Positions 1-10,793 of a stretch of 64,000 nt of DNA are shown piece after piece. The stretch spans positions 5,751,260-5,815,259 of the forward strand of contig CM024178.1 in assembly GCA_013433145.1 (NCBI GenBank), written 5' to 3'. The notes below the pieces were generated by a model, which saw only the letters and a program-made list of their open reading frames with translations, searched no databases and had not been told where the DNA came from. This stretch comes from Ascaris suum. Its lineage: Eukaryota; Nematoda; Chromadorea; Rhabditida; Ascarididae. The translations under genes were made by a program, and so were the position numbers. Each line of letters opens with the position of its first letter. Position 1 is the stretch's first letter.

Positions 1-436
1 CGTTCACTTTGACACAAGAGTTGTGATGTGTATAGTGCTGTTTTCTAATTTATTGTTCATTTTTGGCAATAAATAAGTCGTTCGGTGCATCCCTTATCGC
101 CACACACAACGAAAACAGCTTTCCCCCTCCCATGCCGTAAGTTCTCATTTGTACGTTTGAAGGTCCGCACCTTTTGTTTGAGGCATTCTTTGGCTTCGTT
201 GCAAAAGTATTACGGCGTAGTTAGATTACTTTGTAAACTTCAGTAACAACCGTTTTTGCTAATTTAAGATGACTTCTGGGGAAAACGTCCTCTTCACTTC
301 TGAGTCATGTCATTTCGAATGATGATAGAGTTGTGTGGGACAATTGCGCCACCTGAATCTCTCGTTAGTGACTATCAGTCGCAGATTTAAACTCATGTTA
401 ACGCTATACCTAACATTTCTAAATAAGTTAACCTTG

Positions 437-604
437 CTAACATTTCCGTACTATCATGCTGATGCCTATCTCCCTAATCAAGCATTTGTCGAAGCCGAAA
501 TTTTTGCATAAACCCTCTACAGTTTTGTAATGAACGAGGTGATAGTAGGCATCAATTGTTGCCACTGCATCCTCTAGTTGCACTGCTGCCAACGTGTACA
601 ACAT
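437..604 (-). CDS. Small ORF of 55 codons, hypothetical
   Basis: An open frame from ATG 604-602 to TAG 439-437 encodes 55 residues, starting MLYTLAAVQLEDAVATIDAY and ending SMIVRKC. The composition is protein-like, with an amphipathic first half and two cysteines in GLCKNFGFDKC. It lies on the same strand as the SREK1IP1-like gene, about 270 bases beyond its stop. A stop codon lies seven codons upstream in frame, so this is either a complete small ORF or chance. No family recognised. Confidence 0.18.
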   Translation of the reverse strand: MLYTLAAVQLEDAVATIDAYYHLVHYKTVEGLCKNFGFDKCLIREIGISMIVRKC

Positions 605-871
605 TCCATAATAGGAAATGAAGTCACCTCATACTGAAATTTATGGGCCAAGTTCAGGTAGCTCCCTTGCTTCTGCTGTTCAGCAAAAAATTACTCTGTC
701 GTCGCGAGAAAAGTATTTCCCTTTAGGTAACAATATTCTTCCACCCCCTTCCCCCCCAACTTCGCGGTCGACCGTAAAGTACAACTGCTGATCTGTGTCC
801 TCATGCCTTGCGTCAAAGTTGATCAATTCTTTTACTTCAAAATCTGTGTACAGGCATGAAGGTGAAATCGG
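605..871. other. Gap downstream of SREK1IP1-like gene
   Basis: AT-rich non-coding sequence with a short C-rich run near 740-760. No poly(A) signal AATAAA on the minus strand was recognised. Confidence 0.5.
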
Positions 872-1662
872 CTACTTTTTCTTTTTCTTCTCGCATTCGG
901 AGCCCGAGCTTGAGCTGTGTTTTCTTTTCCTCTTGTGTTTATGCTCCTTCTTCTTCTTACTCTTCCCTTTTTTCTCTTTCTTTCTCTTCTTGTGTTCTTT
1001 CTTCTTTTTCTTCTTCTCTTCTAAAATAAAACTTTAACTTACCAATAATAAAAGAATTACATAAGAGGATTATTCCAACAAGGCTTTCCTTTCTTTGATT
1101 CCTCCCTGGAGGAGTCCCCATAGTGGATTTTATTACACAATGTCTCGTGAGTTCAAGGCAAAACGTCGTACCCACAACGAAGGCATAGGCCATAAACTGA
1201 TATCAAAATCGGAACAGTGGCTAGTACAAACAATAAAAAGAAGAGCACTGGCAGAGATCATTGAAGTCAATCAGCCTCAAAGAAACAACACAGTGAGGTG
1301 AAGTTAAGATTTGCTCCTCTCAGTGTATTGGAAGCATCACTTCAATTATATGTCAGTCGACTAGAGTATTCAACTCCAATACTGAGATGTTTTCTGCTGT
1401 GATCAGACACGAGGGTTTAGCGGCCAAAGCTGAGTGGAATACCAAGTTTTTTTATAATCTAAAAATTACTGTTGGCATATTAAATTCTAAAGTCACCTTT
1501 CGACGTTAGTGGAGTTTCATAGTCGGATTCAGAGCTCGTCGATGATATATCGAGAAAAGCATCCTTGGAATCTTTTGGCTGCAGAAAATTACGGCACTGG
1601 AATGCTAGATGACCCGCATAGCCACACTTCCTGCATGCACCCGTCACCGCGGTACGCATCAT
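872..1662 (-). CDS. SREK1IP1: SREK1IP1-like zinc-knuckle, lysine-rich protein (2 exons)
   Basis: Homologue of SREK1-interacting protein 1 (p18SRP), a small nuclear protein linked to SR-protein splicing regulation. Exon 1 is 1662-1497 and exon 2 is 1020-872, stop TAG at 874-872. The intron 1496-1021 starts GTGACT and ends TTTTATTTTAG. Exon 1 leaves one base and exon 2 supplies two, so the frame is kept, giving 104 aa. The protein has a CCHC knuckle at C10, C13, H18, C23 ([17 protein letters not shown]). An acidic-serine stretch follows ([10 protein letters not shown]), then an almost pure K/R/E tail ending in [15 protein letters not shown]. Order and wording match the animal family, whose human member is about 155 aa, so this copy is compact. 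The start is the first of two tandem ATGs. A TATTATAG 3' splice site at 1681-1680 lies 17 bases upstream and could accept a spliced leader. No AATAAA was seen just downstream. Confidence 0.85.
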
Positions 1663-1679
1663 CGTCACACCGGATACGT

Positions 1680-1681
1680 CT
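1680..1681 (-). promoter_or_regulatory. Putative trans-splice acceptor of the SREK1IP1-like gene
   Basis: On the minus strand GGTATTATAG ends here, 17 bases before the first ATG at 1662. This is the usual place for spliced-leader addition in nematodes. A cis-spliced upstream non-coding exon is the alternative. Inferred from the motif only. Confidence 0.35.
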
Positions 1682-1911
1682 ATAATACCACTGCACGTAA
1701 GAGAGATCGTTAGAGCGGGACTGGAGCAGGAACATTGTGATGCTGGCCCCTTAAATATGGACTCATCATCGAAGCAAATGTCCCACGGCCACAAACAATG
1801 ATATGGTCGTGTTTCTTGACTGCACCAATATAACTTATATGACCCTTTCTTTTGTAATCGATGCCGAAATTGGATAAACGTATACACTGTGGTGCACTCT
1901 CGATTGATGGA

Positions 1912-1945
1912 GGGGAGCGGGGGAGAGGGGGGGGGGAGAGAAGTG
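1912..1945 (+). repeat. G-rich tract
   Basis: Repeated runs of four to ten G separated by A or short spacers (GGGGAGCGGGGGAGAGGGG and on). It fits a G-quadruplex pattern on the plus strand. It lies between the two minus-strand gene models. Confidence 0.7.
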
Positions 1946-2152
1946 GATTGCGCAATATGTGCAGCACCTAGGTCTATGTCAACATAGATGTCTCATATCT
2001 GAATCCTACTCTTTCATCGCCACCTAAGGACTGCGCGCCCCTCTTCCTCCTTCCCCCTTCAACTGGAATCACCTGCAGTCTCGATATGATCACCGATTTT
2101 TCGTTATACGAAAATTTCAACTCACATATAATTTCTCCAATGGAAATCTTTC

Positions 2153-2498
2153 TTATGTCATGTAAAATGAGAGGACTGCCCAGGCTAGAATGCTGCAATC
2201 TGGTCGAGAAAAGTGATATTCTACAGAATTAGCACCGAACTCAATCCGTGTCGCAGTTTTGCTGCGCGCATTTTCAGTGATCTATTAATATAGGACTTCG
2301 AGCGTGACTGTTGAATTTAGCGACTTGTATATGCCCAAATGGTAGGCAGACGCAAACGTTGTGGGGAAGAAAAATACGAAAAGCATTACCGACAAATGGT
2401 GATCCCTCAATACGAGCTGATGTCGACTCAGGACTTATATCAGCTGCCGGGTCGGTTCCAAATTTCCTTCTGAATGGCATCGGCTCGAAATTGGCCAT
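2153..2498 (-). CDS. Hypothetical small protein, two-exon model
   Basis: Exon 1 is 2498-2390, starting in AAG-ATG-GCC context and encoding MANFEPMPFRRKFGTDPAAD followed by an S/E-rich stretch and IEGSPFV. The donor is GTAATG at 2389. An in-phase exon 2 is proposed at 2220-2153 after CTAATTCTGTAG, with stop TAA at 2155-2153, giving 58 aa. The tail (ILAWAVLSFYMT) is hydrophobic and could be a short membrane segment. Exon 1 reads like real protein. Exon 2 is less certain and other downstream exons are possible. It lies upstream of the SREK1IP1-like gene on the same strand and head-to-head with the plus-strand model at 2589. No family recognised. Confidence 0.35.
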
Positions 2499-2588
2499 CT
2501 TGATGAGACACTTTTTTGAACAGTTCGCTCTAGCTCAGGTTGCGTTGCCACTTAATTATTGAATAGCTGAAGACGACGAACTAATAAA

Positions 2589-3159
2589 ATGAACGAATTA
2601 CCACTGAATCGAAGCAAACTATTTATAAAGGTGCTGAAATTTTTTACACGAATAAAGAGAATTCAAGAAGAAACAATTTGCGAGGTAGAAACATTGAGGT
2701 GGAACACTCATCTTCAAAGTTTCTTCCAACAATATTTAACGAATAATCACTTCAATTAACTGGCTAATAGAACAAGGACAAACTCTACTAGCATCAGTGA
2801 TCGGCAACTGGTTTGCGATGAACAAACCACTGTATTTGGCACTGGTTGACATGGAAAGAGAAGGCGTCTATTTTCTTCGTTCGTTCTCGACATCGGGTGC
2901 CCTTCCTTTATTGCTGCTCACCGCTAGCAAATGCGGAACGGATTTACGTACTTGGAGTGTGAGGATCAGGGTAAGTAATAAAGTCCAGTTCCCAACACTA
3001 ACTAACTCCACCACATCGCTCACAGAAAACCATAAAACGATTACATGCAGACAAGGTGTGACAAACCTCGCTGAGGCAGTCATTGACGTCCTGCATTCTA
3101 CAGGGTGTCGTAATGCATGCGTCAAACGGATAGTCGATCTGCCAAATGAAGTCGGGTAA
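2589..3159 (+). CDS. Hypothetical small protein, three-exon model
   Basis: Exons are 2589-2684, 2928-2970 and 3026-3159, with stop TAA at 3157-3159. Intron 1 is GTAGAA...CACCGCTAG. Intron 2 is only 55 bases, GTAAGT...CTCACAG, with a CTAAC branch-like motif. All phases agree, giving 90 aa. The N-terminus (MNELPLNRSKLFIKVLKFF) is basic and hydrophobic. The C-terminus has cysteines in TITCRQGV and TGCRNACVKRIVDLPNEVG. AATAAA overlaps the stop at 3159-3164. Against this model, exon 1 also stays open to TAA 2757-2759, and 2870-3480 could be a minus-strand retroelement remnant. No family recognised. Confidence 0.22.
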
Positions 3160-3480
3160 ATAAATATAATACGGCTCTTAATGACCAATGCACTCCAGTT
3201 TCTCGTTGTTTCATCCCACCTCAGCCCCCTCTGTGGTTTACTCCTGTCAACTCTCTTCCATCCAGGATGATCCATAAAACTTCTTTTCTTGCAACAGGTG
3301 TTCTGTTACCACAAACAGGGCTGTCTTCGGGTCTTGCCATAAGCAACCTTTCAACTGGCCTAACGAGGTACTTAACGCTATCTTGGTTCGTCACTCCGTT
3401 CATGACAACTACAACATGCCTATACTGTTATACTGGTTCACCAGGTAGGACCTCATACCTAAATTCAACCTACCTGTATC
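2870..3480 (-). mobile_element. Possible degraded LTR-retrotransposon 3' end (competing reading)
   Basis: This stretch looks more GC-rich than its flanks and has few stops on the minus strand. Segments such as FRYEVLPGEPV and, after a frame change, SVKYLVRPVERLLMARPED resemble the very C-terminus of BEL/Pao-type pol proteins, which typically read G-R-V-x-x-L-x-P-G ... R-P-V-x-x-L. Just after the ORF comes a purine-rich run (AGAGGGGGCTGAGG) followed by TG, like a polypurine tract and LTR start. TATATTTATTTA and AATAAA-like motifs lie further on. No second LTR copy or target-site duplication was found. The resemblance is from memory and weak. Confidence 0.2.
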
Positions 3481-6400
3481 CTACTGTCAGTTGTATCATG
3501 CTTGGTCTTAGTTCTCTTAAGTTTCCCAACATTTCTGCACATATTTTCATGAAAATTGTAGCTTTAATGTACCCGACCAAACTCGCAGCAAGTGACTACA
3601 GCATAAAATCGTCTGTGGCAGAATCAATTCGCCTTGGTTCGACGCTCATCTCGATTCAGTACGGTTTTTCCAATTCAGCCATACAGCATTAGGTTATCAT
3701 CGCAACCGGAAATTCCTTCATGGACAGTCCGAGCCTAATATCACAACACTTGATTTCGAATGTTTATTCGTCAACCTCTATCCTCTCCCTCTTGTTCAAC
3801 ACCCACAACCTCGTAACCTTACAAGGTGTTAGGCGTTTTCTTTGCGCCACTCAAAAACTTATCTTCCACCTACATGATAATGTGCACTTTTGCCGCTTTA
3901 ATAGTTGAAAGAATTTTGATCTGTAATGATATTATTTCTTTTATACAGTTATCTTTATTCGTATGAATATCAACATGTCAAAAAAGTAAATATCAACATT
4001 AATTAATAAAAATGTTTGCATAAATAATACCGCTTCTGCATAAAAGATCTAGTACGAACATTAGCACGGAAACATTTAACGCGCAATACGATCAAACAGA
4101 TACCGTCAATCCGATGCGGTTGAAATTTTGTAAACATCGGAAACGAGTATAGTTTATAAAAGATATATCGGAATATCGCAAACCGGAAAGTACAGTAGTG
4201 TATAACAGATGGAAGGCAGTGGGGTAGAGAATGAGATATATGTGGTATTCAGTAGATTAAATTTGAAGCAACCATCAGGTGGAACGAATGGAGGTGGTTT
4301 TTAAGGAGCGAAACATTTCGTTCCTCGGTAATATTTCGAAAAAATCTATTTCAAAGAGGAAGCGTTATTGGTGGAGCAAAATTTTACATCTCAGGTCTTG
4401 TTTCTTAGCTTAGAAGAAAATACTTCCAAATGGTATATCCGGGAAGCTTTCTACAATTTCGTAGGAGCGGATCAGGTCAGACTTCACTTCGACATTAAAA
4501 ACTTTCGCTCGAATGTGACAGTTGGGTCGGACAAGTTTAAGAAACAATTTATGGAATGCAACACGAATGAAATACTCGTACCTGTTCGACTGACCTAACG
4601 TCTGAGACGAGATGTAGTGATCATATTTGCAAACAACATTCTAATATAGGTCGGGAGTGAACTATATACACCTTATGGTACCAGATTTCCATATGAACGT
4701 CACAAATCCAATTATTATTGGATTGTAAGATAGACCCATCCACTCTTTAAACAGCATTCATGCTTAGAATTTACGAAAAATACTCAACATTTTTCTTAAA
4801 ATATATGTTTAGTTGGGACGGCTTTGATTATTGAGTGAATTCATAGAGATCAATTTGGAGGGCACGACAGGGTTTCGTAAAGACCGATAGACTTTTCATT
4901 AACAACGAAGAGCTTACGCTCACTAGAGAGGTTGTCCGAAACATCGAAGAGGAGAAAATCGAACCATCAGGAAGGGCTGACGGTTGTTTTTTTTTTTTTT
5001 TTTTTTTTTTTTGAATATTTCGAAGCAAAGACCACTCGGCCTTGAAAGCTTCCCTTTATTTATTTTTTTAAAAATTGTTCTGGTAGATGTCTTATAGCAC
5101 CACATAATTAAAAAATAGGACGAATAAAGTTAGAGGAATCGCACCGCAAAACACCTCATATCCCCTCCTCTCCAAAACTAGTCCACAACAACACATATGC
5201 CCAAAATGCAAATGTAAAGTGGTCGGAAATGCAAAAATTGTGAACACCCACGCATCTCGTAAGAACGTTTCCGATGCGCTTTCAACGGCAGTTGCTGTAG
5301 CAAAAAGAGACATCTCATCGTCAATGACCGGATGAAAGTTCTCCTTTCAGGAGTTTTTTCGCAGCTTGAAGCCTTACTTTTTGAAGCTTAAAACCTTGCA
5401 AATCTTTGCAGCTTTAAAGTTTAACTTTCACTTTTTGCAGTTTCAAAGTTTGCTTGATTACTGAAAGATCCGGAAAGCGTAGGCGTTAAATACAACCTTA
5501 ACAGCATAAGCCCAATATGCATATACCATTGCATCTTCGATGAAAGCATTTCACAGTTGCTTTTGCATATTTTCCTTGCAAGGTTTTAGCGTTGCCATGT
5601 CAATTCCTGCGAATTTACTGTGCGATCATTAAACATCGATATCTCGTTCACTCGGCTGTTTTTTCCTATGCCTCGGTTAAAATGTTTTCGGTTTTTGAAC
5701 TATTACCAAGGGGCATGTTATTCACCGCGGGACCTATCAAACATACCGTGTTTTGTTAATACAAGCCCCAATTACATATTACGATAGGTCTTTTATGATT
5801 TCGGGGCATAAAGGAAAGTGCTGAATGGCGGTTAAATGCGCACATAAAATTGCAGAAAAGTTCAGCAATGAAATTACGCACTGGACTGGCCGATTCATAA
5901 ATTCGAGTTAGGAGAACGCTCAGATGGAATACTCTAGAATATGCAAATTTCACTGATGTGGAAATGAAGTGAGTAAACCGATCGGCTGCCTACTGTTTAT
6001 GTTTGCAAATATTTGTTGCAAGACAAAAACATAGGAATTACTGAAGAGCAGATGAATTTGTGAATGCACAAAGTTTGCAAACGTTCTTTGCTAGAGGGCT
6101 AGTGATGAGTCCGACCCAAGTACGGACTGCACCGCATTTCGCCATCATATTCTACGAGAAATGCTACCTCTAATGTATTTCTCTAATTTTTATTGCAGCA
6201 ATGATGCAACGCCCAAACGCTAGCCGGATATGTTCTGTGTGGCCATTGGAGTGCGGTTGATTTGCCTCCACTGCAATGAACCTTTCAGCATTATGCATGA
6301 GGAGGGAACTTGAAGCGAGAAATGAAAAAATTCAAGCACAGTGGAAATCGCCTAATATATAAAACAGTGGAGAGTATTTAGTTCAACGGTTTTGGTGGAA

Positions 6401-8052
6401 AGTTTCCGTTCTCGCAATTCAATCAAGCTCTTAGACTTAGAAAGGTTGAAGTTTTATGGGCGCATTGAAGACAGAAACTGCTCTGAGCATGGAAATTAAC
6501 TTAGTCTCGTACATGCAGTCATCACGGGAATGTGTGAAAGGGATCGAACATGACAGCTACATCCGACAGCCGAAAGCCTTGCCACGGAGCCACTCGTTGG
6601 AATGCCACTTCTATCGGCTCAGCATTTTTGCACAGGATCCATTCTGGCGACGTCATGCACGTATGCATGTGTGAAATCTCAATTAGATATGCTACCGATC
6701 AAGCCCGGAATCGAGACCCATATTCGTATGGACACGGGCTGAACAAACATGGCGTCTGCTTGCCCAGACGGATTAAGCTCAAAATCTGCTTGTAAAGTAG
6801 CTTCATCTGACGAATCACGTAAGTTGAAATGACGAAATTTGACGTGCAGCTATTGTCGGGATTTCCTCTATCTAGTTCTTCGCTTTCTGCATGTTTTAAG
6901 AATCATCTAGTTCAACGGATGATGCCATAAAAAGGTAAATGTTACCAGCCTACCTGGCACGTATTTCCGATACCTTAAATTTCATGACAGCCAAGTACGG
7001 GTGGAGGAGATTCAATTGCTGTCTTACTTTAAAACCGTTATGCAGAAATATTAAATCCGGCAAGTGCGCACAAATTGAAAGTTCATCTATTCTGCGCTGA
7101 ATGTGATCAAAACAAGTGCCGTCCGTTTTCCGTATGTAGGCAGCTAAATATTTGCATAAACTCCGAATGCTATCGTATCACAAAAAAGTGCAGTCGCTTA
7201 TATACGAGCGTACATCAAAGCGATTCCCATCTCGGTGAGGGAGCTTTCAGCCGCTACAATTGAACTATAGCTATACAAAATACCTACTTGTCTTCTACTG
7301 TGGTTTCCTTATTCTTCACTGTATCTTACACTATTATGTTTGTCATTATATAAATTATTACTATATGAATTAAAAAAGAATTACTGCGACTAGAAAACAA
7401 CATATGTGCAGAAAACTAATTCAAATGAAGCAATTAGATAAAAGGATACATCAAAAGGTGGAAAGGACCTTTCATTCTAGAAGACATTAGATTCAGGAAA
7501 ACTACCGGTCCATTGTCTGAAAAAGTGGAGGGTTTCAAGAGGGTGGATAAGAGGGTATAATCGAAAGCACATCTATCTAATTTTTAAATTTTCAGGCAAT
7601 CGGCTGGTCGGTCGATGGGTCGCCGCCATATAACGCCCACCTTGTATGTGCGCACGTAACGTTTCGCAATGCAGACGCTGGCAAGAGAGTGATGAAAATT
7701 TTTCTTCCGTTCAACTCTGGCGAGACGAATTGCCTGACTAACTGACTGACTGGTTGAATACATACCACTCGCAGTGCTCGTTTTCAATGCACACATATGC
7801 GGCTGCTGCAACTTATTTTCATCTTGTATTATTTAGGAAATTTGATAGGGGACTTTATTTATTTCTAAAGTTTCTGCTTTTTTTCAAATCTGTTGATTTG
7901 AAATTATCATTTTTTAAAGGCAAAACCCTTTGAATTTTCCTATTTCATTTCCCGAAGATTATTTCTCAAATCTTACATCATTCATTCATTACTTTCAAAT
8001 AATTTAGCATATTTTTTCGCAATATGCCTTTTACATTTGTAATGCTGAAACA
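3481..8052. other. Intergenic, no gene supported
   Basis: AT-rich sequence without a supportable gene. Short ORFs occur, for example 4368-4598 plus and 7075-7263 plus (the latter cysteine-rich), but none has splice context or a family match. It holds a 26-base T run at 4987-5012. At 5415-5455 there are two imperfect copies of TTTGCAGYTTYAAAGTTT. Confidence 0.5.
4987..5012 (+). repeat. Poly(T) run, 26 bases
   Basis: Uninterrupted T run. On the minus strand it is a poly(A) tract, which could mark an old retroposed insertion, but no matching body or target duplication was identified. Confidence 0.8.
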
Positions 8053-8607
8053 TTGAATTACTGTTTAAATGTCACTGCTTATTTGCTGTTGATTTATTTA
8101 AAATCAGAATACGAAAAGACCTTCGGAGTCAGTCACCCAAAGAGGATACTTTCGGAGTCAATCATCCGGAGAGGATATCTTCGGAGACAGCGCCCAGAGA
8201 GTCAGTCCCCTTTCCCGTGCATCGACCGATCAAATTCTTCAGCTATCGTCCATGTAAATTTCGATGGTAAATGTAAGAGTGCTTGGAAAAGTCGCTTAAC
8301 GGGTCATCAATCAACAACACCCAAGGAGAAGTTAAAACTCGGTCTGGTCATGCAATACAAATTAGAACAAATCTACACGTGTGCGAATCTTCAGCAAAAA
8401 GTGCGCAGTACTCGAATTGAAAGAAACGAAAAAAACTGTGCTAGAACTGTTGAGTTTATGAGGATGTCATGTGAATTTTTGAATGTGTCTTACTGTTATG
8501 GTCCACTTCTATTCATGAGAGGGAGGGGTTGGTGTAAGCAGGCAAATATAACCAATACCAGACCCCTTCCGCCAATCCCATCCAACACTCATGATTTAGT
8601 CATTTGA
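8053..8607 (+). CDS. Hypothetical ORF, 184 codons
   Basis: The longest ORF in the window that is not low-complexity. It begins MNYCLNVTAYLLLIYL, a hydrophobic start that could be a signal or membrane segment, and ends PLPPIPSNTHDLVI. An ORF this long is unexpected by chance at this base composition. Against a real gene: no family is recognised, no splice or poly(A) context supports it, and a three-copy tandem repeat within it (8121-8205) is read in shifting frames. It could be a pseudogene or chance ORF. Confidence 0.25.
   Translation: MNYCLNVTAYLLLIYLKSEYEKTFGVSHPKRILSESIIRRGYLRRQRPESQSPFPCIDRSNSSAIVHVNFDGKCKSAWKSRLTGHQSTTPKEKLKLGLVMQYKLEQIYTCANLQQKVRSTRIERNEKNCARTVEFMRMSCEFLNVSYCYGPLLFMRGRGWCKQANITNTRPLPPIPSNTHDLVI
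8121..8205 (+). repeat. Minisatellite, three ~28-30 bp units
   Basis: Three diverged units, each starting CTTCGGAG or CTTTCGGAG, at 8121-8148, 8149-8178 and 8179-8205. The middle unit is two bases longer than the first, so the copies fall in different frames of the overlapping ORF. Confidence 0.8.
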
Positions 8608-10697
8608 GGTGGTGTCATCGTAAACAATGGGATTCCATCGCAGTTTCTCCCGCACATGCTCGCTTCGATCCCTGCAATCATCATGTTGTGCACTTGTTAA
8701 CTAGACGAAATTATTATACGACCGCTGCTTGAAACAGATCACGTATTTATATGACACGAAGAGAAAGAGTCTATGGGGAATGAGGGTGCGAGAAAAAATA
8801 ATCCTAGAATATAAGAGAAAGAAGAAAAAGCGCAAACAGCCACAGGACAAAGAAGTTTAGGAGAGAAAGGATTTTTAGAGAGTGAAATCGAGAGATAGAG
8901 AGAGAAGAGAAGGAGCAGCTACTAGCACAGAAAGGAGAGAGAGCGCAAGCACACAGTTGTTAAAATTTTCATGAAAGATCACCACAGGTGGCCTTCAGTT
9001 TTTGAAAGGATTTGATGGCAAACATAAAAAAGAAAGCATGAAATTTTCGTCGAATCTGTCGCTGGCGTTATTACCTTCTCTGTAACTGAGTGCAGTCATT
9101 GCTCGGTTTGGCATTCGGCTGATCGCCTTGCAATCTCTTGATTTTCTTTTCAACAGTGACTGCTTAATGGTCAGCCATCCATCGATGGATTTTTTTATCT
9201 TGCCACTGTGCACTCATTTTTCACCGATTGATTCACCGAACAGGTTCAATCGGTCTTGAACGATCGATAAAAGATGCTGGCAAACGAAGTACTTGTAAAG
9301 TTCCGCGTGTTCGGCCGACTGAACTTTCCACTTTCCGTTGATCTTGGAAGCCTCAGCTACATGTTCAGCTCCTCAGCTTCAGCAGAAAGTTCGACCTGCG
9401 GAGTCTGGAAAGCTTGACTGATATTTTTCATGATCTGAAAATGTATCGAAACTTGTTTTAGGAGTTGTTTTATCTGGGCATGTGGATGGCTTAATGTGCA
9501 CGCGACGTAGAAATGAAGGCTGTGCTTGCGGAAATTGTGCTGTGAGATCTTGAACAACGAACTTATCTTTCATAGATATTTTGAGAGCGATTCAGACATC
9601 GCAGTTCTTGGTCTAACTGCGGGGAAGTGAGGGATGAGGATGGGGGAAGGGGCGGAAGGAGCTCATCAGGTAGGAACTTTCTACCCCTGCTGTTTCGGGG
9701 TATACCTTCCGAAATTTTTGAGGAAGAATTGCGTCAAAATGTAAGTTTATAACAGCGACGACTTGCGCGGTGAAGAAAGGAGAGATAAAAGGAAAGGAGT
9801 GCTTTTCATAAGACACCGGACGTGTTGAGTGCGTAAAAACTAAATATCCATCTATTTTTTTGGCGCGGGAAGAAGGCGGAGAAAGCTGGTAAAGAATCAG
9901 AGGATTTATGTTCCTGCTGATTATAGTTTATGGTCGGATTCCACTGCACAAAAATTCCCGCAAAAAGCATTGCCAAAGAAACACTGCTTGTTTACCTCTA
10001 CGGGCAGCCATAGCTTTTCACCCGATGCTGATGACAATGTGTTACGATAGACCTGTTTGTACATCCCACACGCCTTTGTGCTTTATTACTTGCACTAAAG
10101 AACATTACACCAATAATTACTACGACCTCTGCGATGAGATTTTGGCCGTGGCCAAAATCCTCATTCCTCGAAGTTTCCCGCTTACTTTTAAGTTACGATA
10201 AGAAAAGAGTCCACCCTTCCCTTTCCTCTCCTCTACCTCGATCCTCAAACTGCGTCAGAAGTGAGCTTTCCAATATTTTTGTAAAATATGCTCCTATCGA
10301 AGCGTGTGCAAGACGAAGGCTAAAATCCGGGCTTCTGTTTACTCGCTCTGATGGTCTCTATGAATAGCACTTTTATGTCTTGAATAGTGGAAAAGAAGTT
10401 TGATGCCTTTTAGTCTTCCAAAATTTCAAACAAATCTTCAGAGAACCTGCTCTTTTCTTTTCCGACATGAAGTCACTGCTGTGACGACTACTTACAGGCA
10501 AGCAGTCGAACAAGGAAAAGAAGCCAAAAAGCAAGCCAGCTTAACTAAAACAAACAAGCTCAGCTAAACAAGCAACAGTGCCGAAAACCTTAAAATCGGA
10601 AATGCTTCCATAAGGCAATATGTTCCATAGGCGTTCAGTTTTCTTCGCAGCACAAGTCATGCTAGCTAGTAAAATGAAAGTCGGAACTTCTTTGGAA

Positions 10698-10793
10698 CCT
10701 TCCAATAAGTTGTTGGAAGGTAGAAGGCGCAAGCACCTCGGCCACAGGTAGCAGGGGAGCAGATGGCGAGATACCACTGTGGGAGGTATCTCG
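10698..10793. other. Two adjacent perfect stem-loops
   Basis: Stem 1: CCTTCCAA (10698-10705) pairs with TTGGAAGG (10713-10720) over a 7-base loop. Stem 2: CGAGATACC (10767-10775) pairs with GGTATCTCG (10785-10793) over a 9-base loop. Both are perfect and lie within about 100 bases. Function unknown; they could be part of a folded RNA or a transposon end. Confidence 0.55.

Noticed and set aside
795..1037. Plus-strand ORF rich in F and S
   Set aside because: Antisense shadow of the lysine-rich SREK1IP1 tail exon.
1095..1301. Plus-strand 68-codon ORF containing [15 protein letters not shown]
   Set aside because: Lies wholly inside the SREK1IP1-like intron on the opposite strand, with no splice partners or family match.
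3267..3692. Plus-strand 141-codon ORF
   Set aside because: S/T/L-rich composition without domains or splice sites. The minus strand of the left part fits a retroelement reading better.
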